64,000 nt of DNA, taken from NCBI GenBank assembly GCA_032718865.1, contig JALUTQ010000028.1, forward strand, positions 1,178,001-1,242,000, given 5' to 3'. The translations under genes and the position numbers were made by a program. Below the pieces are notes generated by a model. The model did no database searches. It worked only from the letters and a program-made list of their open reading frames with translations, and was not told the DNA's origin. Below, one piece after another: positions 45,324 through 58,200 of this stretch (within the stretch, counting starts at the first letter, position 1; each line of letters starts with the position of its first letter). This DNA is from Tilletia caries. Taxonomy: Eukaryota > Basidiomycota > Exobasidiomycetes > Tilletiales > Tilletiaceae.

Positions 45324-45677
45324 GGATATGCGGAGTCACCACGTCACGCGAGCGAGTCAGTGCACACTACACAGCTGCACCTCCCATTTGGGCCTGCCGC
45401 CTGAGTGGGTCTTGGTTCTTGGAAGAAGGAAGAAGGAAGAAGGAAGCGAGCGAGAGGCGCATTCCACGAGGCTTGGTCGTTGGCCCTGCGAAGTCACTGT
45501 GGGGCTGTGGGGGCTCGGGCCTTGGGGTTCGTTCCTGTCCTTGAATGCGGCTCCCAAGTATAAAAGGGCAGACAGACCCTTGCTTCCCCGCTCATTCCAG
45601 GACCACCACCACCCACAACAACAGCAACAACGACAACACCTCACACTTCCCAAAGCAGCTCTTATAAGAACATCACA
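45324..45677. promoter_or_regulatory. Divergent promoter GPHR / RTC3, with TATA box at 45559-45566
   Basis: 354 bp. TATAAAAG lies 112 bp upstream of the RTC3 ATG, followed by a CA/AC-rich leader. A strong TATA fits a stress-inducible gene, which RTC3 is in yeast. Confidence 0.5.
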
Positions 45678-46556
45678 ATGGTTAAGAACGTTTCAAAAGT
45701 GAGCCTCGCCTTCCATACACCATGTAGCGCACATGTCTTCTCACTCGTACTAACGCTCCTCGTCGTGCTGCAGGTCGTCTACCAGCCTGACACCCAGAGC
45801 ACAGACTCCTACATCGTCATCGTCAACGCCGACGAGGTAAGTCGAGACCGATCTCTCAGAACAGGGGACGCGCCGGAAACTGAACACGCGCATGTATCCC
45901 GCTCTGCTATTCCTGTCCACAGTTCAAGAAGTGGCACGACGGAGGTGAGCATTTCCATTCTTGACAGCGCATACATGTCGGAATACTCCTGCTCACTGCT
46001 TTCATTTCTCCTACTCTCCCACAGACAAGTGAGCACTCATAAAGCGACGCGTCGCGTACTTCCGTTTCTGCATTCAGCGGTACTAAATGCAGTACTTTCC
46101 CTTTTGCGAATAGGACCATCCCTCTGATCGAGGTTGTTGACGGTGAGCACATGGCCGTGTTTACAAACGCGTTCTTCAGCGGTCTGCTGACTGTAACATG
46201 CGCATCTCTCGCCTCTCCCGTGCTTAGCTTTCGACGTGTTCCACTCCAACCAGGGTGCACAGGGACACCTCAACCGCGCGTCCAAGCAGCAGCTCGACAG
46301 CGTCTTCGGCTCATCAAACGAGACAGACTGCGTCACTCAGATTCTCGAGAAGGGGTCTCTGCAAATCACCGGTGAGTGCAAACAATCCGTTACGAGGCAA
46401 AGACGCGTCTCTGGAGACAGCCAGACTGACAAACTGCTTCACGCCTGCTCCAACCATCCTGCAGCCGGTGGTAACAACAAGTACGGGTCAACCAACGACG
46501 CGCAGAGCGGCCACAACATGACCTCGCGCGGCGCGGGCGGTGCCGGCGGTCGTTAA
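45678..46556 (+). CDS. RTC3: SBDS-domain protein Rtc3 (Hgh-type stress protein)
   Basis: Small single-domain relative of the SBDS ribosome-maturation protein. Exons: 45678-45698, 45774-45836, 45923-45944, 46025-46028, 46114-46142, 46228-46371, 46465-46556. The spliced protein reads MVKNVSKVVYQPDTQ, DSYIVIVNADEFKKWHDGDK, TIPLIEVVDAFDVFHSNQG, LNRASKQQLDSVFGSSNETD, GSLQITAGGNNKYGS and ends RGAGGAGGR, co-linear with yeast Rtc3. Exon 4 is only four bases (ACAA) between two GT-AG introns; it supplies the last two bases of the Asp codon and the first two of the Lys codon. Canonical TACTAAC-type branch sites precede exons 2 and 5. Confidence 0.88.
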
Positions 46557-47475
46557 ACGTCCTGCGTCGGCTCTCAACGATGATTCACAGACGCGAAGAC
46601 AGAGACATGTCCTTTCAGCTGATTGTACTGTTGTTGAACATACCCACCGCACGCGCAACGCCAAACGCAATGTTAAAGAATATCAACACGTCGCATTTGA
46701 ACTCAACTTTCGCCAAGTGGGCTTGTTTGTCTCCGTCGACATGCGGGCGGCGTCGATACAGATTCCAAGGACGAAGAAGTTAAGGTCGATCGTCAAAGTA
46801 GTATCCATTTCCAATGTCGGGTTAGTTTTTTGTAGTGAGCAATACAAAAGAATGACCACGGAATGGCAAAGACATGGTCATGACATGGCATAGAAGTTGC
46901 CAACAGATGGCAGAGCAATGGCCACGAGATGGCCACATCGAAGAAGAGTGAGTAAAGCTGTGGGTTAAGCAAGAAGCATCCCACAGTCCACCACCACCAC
47001 AGCGGACAGCCCCACCTCCAGCTGCCAGCGGCAGCCAGCAACAACCAACGACTATCGGGACCCTCGCCATCCTACTCCACAGCTTCAAGTAGGTCATGAG
47101 AGGTGAGAGCAAGACATGAGTTGAGAATTGAGAGGTGTACAGGCCAACAAAGCTGAAAATCTCTTGGTTGTGGCTTGCCGGGCTGTCCACAGCTCGTCGA
47201 TGCAAGCAGGGATGTCTCGATCCGACAGACAATACCATGCGCCAGCTGTTGCCCTGCCTTCACAGTAAAGCCGGAAGAGGTGAGCATCGGACATTGAGCA
47301 ACTATCAACGTGCAGGAGTCAGGACTGCAGATTGCAGCGCTCCCAAAGTTCAATTGTTGTGCAGGTTTCTCATTGTGTCTCCCTCCATCCCTTCACAGCC
47401 GCTGCCAGAGTTGTTGACGACCGTCAACCCTCGACCAGTCAGGTCTCTACATCTACAGAGCCTGCTGCCACAGCG

Positions 47476-48698
47476 ATGTCTGATGCGACTGCGCCTCCAC
47501 CCCCTCCAGCGGAAGGAGAAGCTTCAGCTGCTTTGGCAATTGCTGCTGCAAATGCTGCGATTGCGTGGGAGGAGCAGCGAGCGCATCGCTCGCCCGCCGA
47601 AGACCCCCGTTTGCTCCCTGCGTTTGCGCTCCCTGCAGCTCTCGGCCAGAATGATGAGGACTCGCAGTCTAATCACGAAGAGGAGCCGGCGGTCGACCCA
47701 TTGTTGGTGGGAAGCAACTCACAGGAGCAAACCTCTCGCCACAACGACGGGGTCGTTGCGGAGACCGAGGGCAATTTGCCTTCTGTGCCTGAGGATGCTG
47801 CAGCAGTGTCATCTGACAGTCAGTATGAATGTATGATGATGCGTGACACGAATTTTGCTTATCCTTCTGACTTTACATTTGGGCGGGTCCCTCTGGCGTC
47901 ACGTCTTTGCGTTCTTGTTTTGTACAGGCTTGCAGGCAATCAACAATAACAAGAAGACTACACGCAAACGAGTGCGGGAAGAACAGGACTTGACTGATCG
48001 CCAACAGCGGAGCATCTGGCGTGAGTTTCCATTGATCATCTCGTATGCCCTTGATTCGTGTCTCTGTCAAGTTTCAAAAGCTGATAGTTATCACGTTTAA
48101 CGATCTTGGTTCTGCAGTCAATATCAACAATGCTCACAGTCATGCAAAGAAGAACTTTCAATACGAGAATAGAGGACAAGAGCGCGCTCGAGTGGCTGGA
48201 AGATCGACTTGGCGGCTTGTGGAAGCTGTGAGTAGTGTTAATCCATTGTCAGCCAAGATCAGAGTCCAAGGTTCACGTTGTCAGTTCATCGTTGACGATC
48301 CATCATTTGGTCTGCCTACTCGCATGCAGGGAGCAAAGTTATCTGGCAAGACGGGCATGGGTGTCATCATTGCCCTGGCTCATTTGGACAATGGAAAGCA
48401 TACCATGCCTGACTACGTCTATGTGAGCGAGAACCTCTGCGACGCAGCGGCACCAGAACTTCGGACAATGGCACAGTTGGTCAATAAGGAGTTCAAAACG
48501 GCTGTGCACCAGCACCGAGCGCTGCTTCACCAGCAGGCAGCAGCCAATGTTGAGGCCAACAAGAGATTGATTGCGGAGAAAGCAGCTCTGCAGGAGGAGG
48601 TCAACAGGCTCCGGTTGCAACTCGGAACGAGTACAGCAACTTATGCTCCTGTCGCATCTGACGCATCGTCCAGCCAAAGTGCTGCTGGCGCCGACTAG
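47476..48698 (+). CDS. KDZ element accessory protein (unknown, C-terminal coiled coil)
   Basis: Exons 47476-47830, 47928-48020, 48118-48698, all GT-AG and in phase. The protein starts MSDATAPPPPPAEGEASAA, is acidic and Pro/Ala-rich for about 120 residues, then basic (NNNKKTTRKRVREEQDLTDR), then a compact region (FIVDDPSFGLPTRMQGAKLS, MGVIIALAHLDNGKHTMPDY). It ends with a coiled coil (EANKRLIAEKAALQEEVNRL). No catalytic motif is recognised. It lies entirely inside the inverted repeats and its stop overlaps that of the transposase (palindrome CTAG), so I assign it to the transposon; a DNA- or protein-binding partner of the transposase is a guess. Confidence 0.6.
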
Positions 48699-51600
48699 GA
48701 TCGCATGCGACTGCGGTTCCATACGGACAAGAACACCCGCACCAATGCGACGGCATGTTCCTGTTTGCTGTACGAGACCGACTTCTTGATCCTGGCAAGT
48801 CCCGCGTTCCCACACTCGGCGGCGGAGGAGTATACGTGTTGGAGTTTGGGGTCGTTGCGCATGTATGTTGACAGACGACTAGCTGCAGAACAATTCACAT
48901 GACCCTTTTCATGCATCTGATCTACCACAAACAGTGTGTTTTGAAAGAAGTCAAGTTCTCGTCGTAGAGAATAGGGTCCCAGTTGGCATGCATAGTCGTA
49001 GACAACGACATTTGGAGGAGTCGGCCAGTGCGAGAATAGCGCGGAGAAGACATCGTTGCGTCCCTCCGCTTGTGGGATCACATGGAATCCGACGCAGATA
49101 CAGTGCGTACACCAGAGCGCCATGATCCCTCCCGTCCGCTGCCGTCTGACGTACATGTCGTAGAACTTGCGACACTGAGTCACGTCATCTGCCGCACTCT
49201 CCATGATTGCCCGCTTTTCATTCTCCTTTCCGGTCTTTCCTTCGTCCAAGAACGGGTAGACAGGCCGTGTACGGCACCTGGGAGCCCCGTATAGCGATCC
49301 GGTCTGTGTGTACTGTGTGGATGCTGAGAGGTCGTCGGCAGACGCGGGCGGGGTTGGTCGTGCGTTGAGAACTGTCATCTGGTACGCAATGACATCTGCC
49401 GTTGATCCCATTAGGAGCTGTATGGACCTGAAGATAAGGTTGTCCCCGGAGTTGACGCGGAGCTGGGGTTTTGCGGACTCCGTACTCCTCCGACGGAAGG
49501 CTCCGCCGGAGGCGGAGCGCGGAGCTCACTTTTGAGAAATTTTTGATCTTAAAAAGCACGGAGTCCGCCTGGAGGACTCCGCCGGAATCTACGCGGAGCG
49601 CGGAGCCCAATCCTGAGCCCACTAGCCAAAGGTACGGAGCGCGGAGTCGTCAAAATTGTGTGAGAATTCCGGCGGAATTTCCGCGGAATTCCGACGGAGC
49701 TGTGAGGTCACGTGATAGTCGAGAATAGGGGTCACGTGACCTTATTTTTGGGTGCGCTACGCCGGAATTCCGTCCAAGTTCCGCGGAAATGTGCGGAATT
49801 CCGAGAAAATAGGCATCGTCGAGACACGCGCAGGGGATAAAACAGGCGTCATCATCCGTTGAGAGCTTCAGAATAGCACTGCGGTCAATACCGCAACAAT
49901 GTCGGATGGTGAATGTATAGCTCTAATTGTGTTAGAGTCATTCTGAGAGCGAATTATACCACCACTGCGCTCCGACGGAATTCCGCGGAATTCCGAGCTC
50001 CGCATACACGGAGCACGGAGGAGCATTATGAAAACGCACAGAAAAAACGCGGAGCGCGGAGCTGGGATTTCAACTTTTGTATAATTCCGTCGGAACACGG
50101 AGCTAGTTTTTTTCAGCTCTGTCTTAGTCTGCGGAGGCGGAGCTCGCCTCAAAAAGTCAAAATTCCGGCGGAATTTGGAAGTGCGGAGGCGGAGCCCTCC
50201 GCGTTACTCCGGGGACAACCTTACCTGAAGAGCGTGTGGTTGGCTGTCGTCATGCTGGGTGCAACAAATAGCAGCATAATATTGCCAAGGAAAGGAGAGT
50301 GCCGTGCCAGAGTGGTCCCCACTCGCAAGAACCTGTCGTCGCCCGAGTCGAGTTCGTACGTGCTGAGTTCGATCAGTAGAGACTGGCAGAGGGGACGACA
50401 AAGCTGCAGGACACCATCGTTTGCCGCAAACTGTGCGATGGCATGCTGAAGTGCCGCTCGTATATCCGTATCCATCGTATCGGCCAAGCAGAGATCCAGC
50501 ATGAGCTGTTTGAGACGTGTTGCCCACAATCGCATTGCATTTGGCATTGACGCGGAAGAGGCTTCAAGTGCGGACGAGTAGCGTTGAATTGCTGCAAGCT
50601 GTTCGTCCTTATCGCCTTCGAGAGACTTGGCAAAGGCAAGAGCTGTGGTCCTGGTGAGAGAATTGGGAAGAAAAGAGAGAATGGTTCCTGGACGTGCACG
50701 GGGATTGACATCGGTCCCTGTTCTGGTGGGTGGTGCAAGGTCAGCATGACGAAGAGCAGCGCTGTATGCGAGCACGATACCGTCTGCGATGACTATAGAC
50801 GGTGTCGGACCGCACTTTGAACAAGAGAGGGCGACGTCCAGCTGCTGGAGAGCGACGTATGCGAAGTATAGCTTGACGAACGTGCTGCGGGCAACGAACT
50901 TCTGTCCCATTCCGGGATCATGTTGCTCGTATGCATGCTGTGTTGTCGCCCAGAAGGCTGTCAACGGAGTCGGTGACACGGAAAGCTGAGACGTGTAGCC
51001 GTTGAACAGTTCGTGAGAGACCATGATTCCATTGTTCCAATTGAATGTGCCGTACTCCGAGAGGTCTGGGCCGATGCTGCGCTTCTCTGAACCTCTCCGA
51101 CAGTGACACTCTTGGGTCTCTACCATCTTCGAGACATAACCCGTGCTGTGGTATATCGAACAGGGTCGCAGTCGTATCCGCTTCGTTTTATCGCTGAGAT
51201 TTCCGCAGTCACACCGAGCATGCGCTCCCAGTGGTAGGACATCGGGAAGGTCTCGGGCATGGAGAGGGCGAGGTTGTATTGGTTCAGTAGGAAGGCGGCA
51301 AAACGGCGGAGGTGGGATGGGTAGATGCGAACAGGGCTGTAGCTGCGTCGAAGAGCTTGACTCCTCTGCCATGTTGCTATCCGAATCATCTGCAGTGTGA
51401 AAAGCAGATGTACAGTACACAAAAAAAGGATCAGCGCTTATTTCCCTGTCGTGTAATGGCCACAGTCCACTCAAAGTGATGTGTGCACAGAGGTATCCGA
51501 CTGTGCTCACCAGAAACGTTCTCAGCTCTCTCGTTCAGTTCCATCCGCTGTAATGTATCAAGCTCGAGCGTGTCCGTCCAGAATTTGTGCGCTCTTTGCC

Positions 51601-52839
51601 GATGAATGCATGAGAGTGATGTTTGTGATCCACTTGGGCAGTGAGACGACGAACACGTCCATCTGTCTGCACTTATGAGCGCCACCGTGCATCGTTTTCC
51701 GTCCTGACTGTGTACTTGGACCGATGACCGTGTGGAAAGGACAGAAAACCAAGCTCTCCGACCATGTAAATGGGCGGCAAACTGTAATGCAATTGGATTG
51801 ACTGTTCAAGGTAGGGAAGGGTCAATTTCAGCGTCACGATGAACGAGTTCCGCAAGGGTTGCCATGCTGCATCTCACCTCGTCTCGACAGCACAGCCTCC
51901 TGTTTGAATTGGCCGCAGTGCTTCAGAATGACTTGCACGTGTATGCATTCCTCGCCATCTTTCCCGCCGTTACAGTCGCAGGTTGCCTGAGTCTCGTTGA
52001 CGTTCATCGATGCTCCTTCGTACAAAGTTACATGAAAGAATTCGCCAGCCTGTGTAGTCATAAATGGTAAAAGGATGCATCAGTCATTTGCAACCCCGTA
52101 GTCCACCGACCACCGTGCAATTGATCTTCATACGCACGCTGAGAATGCCATTGACTGCATCTTCTATGATCCAGCAACGGTGGTCGATCCTAGCGATGTA
52201 GGCTGCACCAGAATTGAATAGCATGTCCGCGTAATTGTCCACACGATCCAGGCCCGCCATCGTATTGGAAACGGAATGATTGAGGTAGCTGCCGTTCGCC
52301 ATAAAGTCGCTCGGACAAGGATCATCGAAAATGGTCATGTCGTTGTCATCACTTGGTCCAAAAGAAAATGCTGATGAAGTGTCCAAAAACGCAGCGGTAT
52401 GAGATGCACCTGCAGCTGCAGAAGTAGGTGTCTCCAAGCTATCCTCAAGCGGATGTTTCCCTGTCGCGACAGGAAGAGCTGAGGCGGGGCGACGCTTTGT
52501 TTTGGAAGAGGACGCAACTACATCTGTTCGTCGCTGTCGTTTTGGTTTATGTTTGGGGACGCTCTGCTCAGGAAAAAGGGGAGAAATGAAAGAAGGAGTA
52601 GGAAGAGTATCAAGCTGCAGGGAATCTGGTGTTGGCAAAGTATCAGCTGATGCCCGTGATAGTAAGCGTGAAGGCAGTGCTACGTTGACCGAAGTTGAGG
52701 CAGGGTAGGTAGGTAGAGGCTCGACGCTGAAGGACGGGACCGGCAGTGCGTCGTTTAGCCCAAGAGCTTGATCAGCAGGTGAGCTGGTCCCTTCCTCAGG
52801 CTCTGAGGTCGTTGCGGATGCCATCGATGTGATGCACAA
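48695..52839 (-). pseudogene. KDZ transposase, interrupted by a MITE
   Basis: Minus strand. The N-terminal exon (52084-52839, in-frame ATGs at 52839 and 52824) is Ser/Pro-rich with a KHKPKRQRR basic patch; next a SWIM zinc finger (CDCNGGKDGEECIH, about 51935-51975), then cysteine-cluster exons (about 51080-51260, RCDCG ... ECHCRRGSEKRSIGPDLSEY). The transposase core follows (WCTHCICVGFHVIPQAEGRN, VVVYDYACQLGPY, LFVVDQMHEKGH, VYSSAAECGNAGLARIKKS), with the family's late acidic residue in AAECGN. Between 50232 and 49426 the frame is cut by the 789-bp MITE, which introduces TAA after HTLFR; removing the MITE and one target duplication restores LFRSIQLLMGSTADV exactly in frame. Exon joins in 51.4-51.9 kb are unresolved. 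Confidence 0.8.
49435..50223. mobile_element. hAT-like MITE, 789 bp, with 8-bp target duplication
   Basis: Terminal inverted repeats TAAGGTTGTCCCCGGAGT (left, 49435) and its complement (right, to 50223); exact 8-bp direct duplication CCTGAAGA at 49427-49434 and 50224-50231. The interior is dense in CGGAGCGCGGAG and CCGCGGAATTCCG palindromes, with no transposase. Length of target duplication and lack of coding place it with hAT-type non-autonomous elements. Confidence 0.85.
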
Positions 52840-53143
52840 GGATAATGAGCGTCTGAAAGCCGTATGCTGAGTGGTTGTGGTGCGCCTGCTTGGCTATCGC
52901 TTCACTCTCACTGGGTGTTGATCTTTTCCTCGGCCTCTTCTTCAATGATCCATGTCGTGGCATGTCATTTGCCATCCTGTGTCAACATTCTTGCCATGAC
53001 GTGGCTATCTCTCTGCCACGCCGTGGCCATCATTTTGCCAGCTTTTCACCAACTCCTTTCCGGCAATGTCCGTGACAGTCTATGCGTGACATGAGCGAGA
53101 GAAAAGAGACAAAGCATGTATGTAGCGCGTGAACGATCATGCA

Positions 53144-54402
53144 TCATGCATCGCCAGGCAGGACCAGGAACATGCAGGCGATCAAAATCTTGATCCCTGC
53201 TGTCAGGAAGATGATGGGAGCCGAGCCTGCGTACTTGCGGATCAGACCGCCGATCACTGACCCCAGCATCAACCCCCTTTGAACGGTGGAAACAAAGAAA
53301 GTACAGCGCGTCAGCAGTCAGCACCAACATGCTGCAATGCAATAGAAGACGAGGGCCGCGGTCTCGACGAGCACATCGACACTCACCCTATATGCATCGC
53401 GCGTAAATTTCGACTCCGGACCTCCTTAGTAAAAATGTGTGGACTGAACAGATGGGGGTCGCTTAAGAGCTCGACCCACGGCGATGTCACCACGGCCGTC
53501 GGGATCTCCGCCACGCTTGACAACTTCGCATTTACGACTTGAATCCCCCCGCTCCCTCCCAAAAGGGTCAGGATCTTCGCCGCATCGTACCGATTCCCCT
53601 CCGCCTTCCATAGGCCGGTGACCACCAGAATGGCGACGACGAGGACCATGAGGGCCTGAATGATCCCACAGACGAAGAGCCACCACCGTGTCCGGGGTCC
53701 GTTGGTGGTGACCCTGTTGCTCAGTTGGCCAAAGATGAGGGCGAAGAAGCAGAAGGAGGCGAGTGAGACGCCGGATAGTAACGCGGAGGCGCTTTGGGAG
53801 ATGTCGATGAAGAGGGCGACGAAGAGGACGATCTGGTTGCCCGTTTGGTTGGAGGCGAAGGCGAAGAAGTCCGCGTAGGTGGCAACGTCTGCATGTTGAC
53901 AAACGGCGGTTAGAAACCTCAACACCTTTTTGCTGATTTGGGTCAAGACTCACCCAGAAGGCCAGTCTGTTCGTCCGGACGTGTATGAAAGAGGCATAGG
54001 GGAAGAGCGTCAGCCATCGTGAGACGAATTGAAGCTCGTATAACGGAAGCTCGAACTCACAGCAATGCTGGTTACGATAAGCGGGATAGGCAAGTAACGG
54101 ATCGCAAGTCGCTGGTGCAGGAACGAAGGTCCCATCCCCCGTCCATCAGGCGACGCTGTCGATGTATTTTGTATCGCTTCGCCTTGGCCTTCGTCTTTGC
54201 CGTCTCCGCTTTCGATATTATTTTCTTGACCGGCCGCCAGTTGTTGTCGAGGACCGCCGTCATCTTCATCCCTATCGCCATTCTTTTCTTCCGCACGCTT
54301 GAAGGTGCCGGGGTCCTCTTCGTTCGTCTTGTGTTCCGATGAGGAGGTTGATCTCCGCTCAGAGGCTTCTCTCTTGAAGAGATGTGGCGAAGGGTTGCTC
54401 AT
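53144..54402 (-). CDS. DUF1275 family membrane protein
   Basis: Six-helix membrane protein of the DUF1275/YoaK group, function unknown; common in fungi and bacteria. From ATG 54402 (another in frame at 54429): charged Ser/Glu-rich N-terminus, then LAIRYLPIPLIVTSIA, the family core ADFFAFASNQTGNQIVLFVA, LLSGVSLASFCFFALIFGQL, WWLFVCGIIQALMVLVVAIL, and after the last intron GLMLGSVIGGLIRKYAGSAP with IIFLTAGIKILIACMFLVLP, stop at 53144-53146. Four or five introns. The gene begins just outside the KDZ element's right end (53063). Confidence 0.8.
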
Positions 54403-54429
54403 TTTGGGATGGAGAAGGAGAACGTCCAA

Positions 54430-55264
54430 ATCTCAAGGAAGGGGGAGGGGGGCTGATATCGTGGTGGTCGAGCAAACCCAAGGAGCCGCCCGCTCCGAAG
54501 GCATTTGTACCTCAGGCCCCACGGCCAGCACGGATCTGGGTTCCAAGCCCTCGCCCCTCATCAGCGGCATGTGTGGGTATGAATTCTTTGTGGGCTGCCG
54601 TGAACGAGTTGGCCCCGCCCCAAAGGTCGAGAACGCGAGCGGGCGAGGCGGATTTACGGAAATCTGTCATGACTCCAGCCGAGCCAACACGCAAAAGCTG
54701 CTGGACGAGCCAGGGTACAGCTCCGGATTGTCCGCAGCCCAGCGTGTACTCCTTGTCCAATACTCAGGCACGGCGGTGAGCTGATGCGTGTTGCCAGGAA
54801 TGAGGAAATCTTCAACGAGTCAAGGTCGTGAAAAAGAGACGTAAAAAGATTGCAAGGAATCGAAAGGGATATTACTAATGACCTCCTCAGATGCCCAGGG
54901 GAAGGAGAAGTAGCAGCGTGACATGGGAATGCGAATGAGCCAGTAGTGAAGAGCGAGTGTGATGTTGACTATGGACGAATGTGTGGGTGGGGAATGGGGA
55001 ATGGTAGAAGGTGGGACAGGGGTGTGATGATGGCCCGAACAGACCAGCGCTCGCGGTGGTGTGCACTCGTTTGTCTACGTCCTCCTCAGGCGATCTGCCA
55101 TCGCGATGCTGATTCGTTGACCTTGTTTCTGGACACATCGGCTTGGGGATATGTACAGTTGGTATTCCCACTTCCGCCCGTATGTATGTGTTTGCAATCT
55201 TGATGATGTTTGCTCCGAGTGCATTTTGCATCACTCAGTTCCAGAAGACGAGGTCGTTGAGTCG
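54430..55264. other. Intergenic, DUF1275 gene to TRK gene
   Basis: Open frames on both strands at 54384-54779 carry no domain and look like composition. The 3' flank of the TRK gene occupies the right part. Nothing else seen. Confidence 0.4.
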
Positions 55265-58200
55265 TTATTGGGCAGGCTGGCCTGCATGGCCCTGCGAAGT
55301 CGGAGCCCGGCTGGGATCCGCCGAATCCGCTTCCGTGATGGCGCCCAAGAAATGACTGGACGAGGCTCGAGGGATGGCCGGGCCCATCGGCTGTCCTCCC
55401 ATCGACGCGAAAGCCGCAGATGTTAGAGGACTATCAGCAGTGCTCGAGTCCGGATGGGCAGGATAATCCATCGTCGCCGGTTCTTCAGTAAACGGTTCGG
55501 GTTCCGCAAAGGTCCAATCGTCCGCAAAGTCTTCCTGTTCCAACTCCATTGGTAACAGTACGGCTCGGTCCTGCAACAGTGAGGTCGGATCAGCAAAGTC
55601 ATAGATTATCACAAGCGTGGATCAGAGCGAGGGAGTACTCACGATAGCCATCGGAAGGCCACGATGACGGCCTCGTAGCATGACCAGACAAACGACGAGC
55701 TTAGACAGGGTCCGGAACCGTCCAGACAGACTGAAATTGTCAAAAGGCGTGCCCGTGCTGAGCCCGACAGTGCCGTAAGCAGAGACGAGCTCGAAGAGGA
55801 TATGGAATACTGTCGCAACGAAGTAGAAATCGATATGAGCCACGGTCGCAGAGCCCTCAAACCCCTTGGGAAGTATAACTCACTGTCGAACCAGCCATTG
55901 CTGACCGGATCCTCGATCTCCGTCTTCTCTATGACACACACCACCCACACTGCGAAGCCAAGCCACCACATATCTGCAAGGATGGACAGAAATTAGTTCA
56001 GTCAATTACACCTGCCCGGTTTGATACTTTTTACTCGTCCTGCACATACCGAAAGCAAGCTGTCTGCGCGCATGAGCAGCAAGGAAGCGTCCCCACATAC
56101 GAGCACCCCCTTCCCTTGGGAGTTCGTCTTCTCCCTCAGGCACCTGATCGTAGATGCCGAGAGAGCGTTCCTCGTACACGTTCGTTGATCGAACTCCAAG
56201 TGCCACGGGGTACGCAGACACGTACATCATCGTCACGTACAGGACGCTGTGAGGTGAAGTATGAAGCTTTGTGAGTAAGATCGGTTGCAAATCTTGCCCG
56301 GTCCTGTCGATTCAGACAATAGACTGATCAGAACTTACAGAACGGCTGGAGCGAGACCTAGCAGACCGACGACCTGGAAACCGGCAGCTCGAACAGCGGT
56401 TGCTTGGAACAATCCATCAAAGATACGCTGCCCAATCGGGATAGCTTCGATGACAGAATTGCCGATGTCAAGCACAAGGAAGGCCACCCAATCGGTAGTG
56501 CTGTGGGGGGGGGGGCAGAACCAAATCAAAGTCAGCTCTCGACACTGTGAAGCTACTAATACGGGTTGAGATGGAGAAACTTACTTCAAGACGATCAAAA
56601 CACCCAGAAGCCACCAAGTCTCGTTAGACGGGAACAGATACACAAAGCATCGTCGAGGATGGTCCAGAAGGAAACGCAACGTCTCAAACGTCATGGACCG
56701 AGTAGGAATCATCTTGGAGAACACCCAACTGTGAACGAACAAGGCCTGTCAGAAAGCCGGAAAGTCTGGTCTGGTGCTAGTAATACTACACTTACATGAA
56801 GAAACGGAAGCTGTTATCCAAAAGAGTGAGAGAAAAAGGGTCAGCACTAGGGCCGTCGAGCTTTCAGCACTCAGCCTCGAAAAAGCGCTTACAAGATTGG
56901 CTGGAAGGAAGAGAACCAGCAATGTTAATTGGGTCAGCCTTCATACAGAAGTCTTCATTGTTCAGTGCTTCACAACCGCCACTTACAAATGCCGTGTTAC
57001 CAGCCAAGATCAAAAACATCAAGGGAATAAGCATCAGGTACGCGTCCGCAAGCTGAATCATACTCGTGTCGAGAAGAGACATCCCCGTGTTGCTGTATGC
57101 CGAAACGACATTGAATGCCCAAAACCTGTACGTGGTTGCAAAAAAGATGAATGTGCTCAACTTGACATGCCTCCGGGAACTCAACGCATCTTGGAAAACA
57201 CAGTCACTCACCAGGTATAGTTGGGCGCATATTCTCCCTGCGCTTCGAAAACGGTGTGGTACTTGGCCGCAGCCTTGCTCGAGAGCCAGGGCGCCACGAG
57301 GACGATGCAGAAAAAGTTGATGAAGAGCCAGTAGGCAGGTATGAGCTTGGCGAGCATGTCGATCGCGCGATACTCGACACCCCCAAGCTCGTTCCGCTGT
57401 GCTTCAGTCAGAGGGCGCTGGTCGATCTGTGAGTTCCGTGCGACGGTGACTGCGAGCAATTCACCCGTTCGACGTGAGCCGCATTTTCCCCAGATGAAGA
57501 CAAAGAACGATGAGTAAGGTACTCACTGTCGAAGGATAGATAAGGCGCACTCCGACCGCCTTCCAAAGCAGATGCTCCAGTAGCAGAGTGCGTCGATGCG
57601 ATGGTAGAAGTGCGAGGCATCGTACTACTCCCTTGCGTCGTGAGCACGCGCTCGAACGCTCTATGTGCCAGATCAATCGGAGTCGGCCATCCACCATATC
57701 CAGAATGCCGGGTGCCTGCTCGAGCATTGTAGCGACCTTGTGGACGGGGCATGGAATGTTGGGATCCCACCGATCGTTGTGTTTGAGCTGCGAAGTCAGG
57801 CATCGTGAAAAATGAGTGGCGGGGTCTCTTTATATGCGAATACAGGGTCGAAAGAAAGAAAAGCTCACTTCGTTCGAAAGCGGTACTGTTCCGCATGTAT
57901 GCTGTACTGCTGCGCGGCGAGAGAAGACCAGTGGTCAAAGCGCGTTCTCTGTCTCTGTCCGTCGATCGGACGTGATGTGGCTCCGCGAATTCCACAGTGT
58001 GAGCTCGCATGAATGTGTCTGATATGTCAGAGGGCAACAAGGTCAGTCAAAGTACGATCCTATGGGAAGATGCTGAATGCTGGCGAACACACCTTTTGAC
58101 GGGCGAACCAAAGGTCCGTCACCTCCAGAATGTTCCAGATCTGCTAGCGAGTCTGAGCCACGACGGGCATGCGGTAGAGCTGCAAAGTTGATCGAGTTGC

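Larger units (their letters stand above)
46819..53063. mobile_element. KDZ-superfamily DNA transposon, about 6.2 kb
   Basis: Ends are inferred from inverted subterminal repeats of about 100 bp (46850-46948 against 52940-53040), each a series of ATGGC(C)A words spaced about 12 bp and leading into a shared TCGAAGAAGAG/TTGAAGAAGAG. Just outside, CAATGTC occurs directly at 46812-46818 and 53064-53070, a possible target duplication (KDZ elements make 8 bp). Inside are a plus-strand accessory gene and a minus-strand transposase that meet at 48695-48698. The transposase is split by a 789-bp MITE. Confidence 0.75.

Noticed and set aside
54384..54779. 131-residue plus-strand frame
   Set aside because: Low-complexity Pro/Ser/Ala sequence beside the DUF1275 start; no supporting signal.
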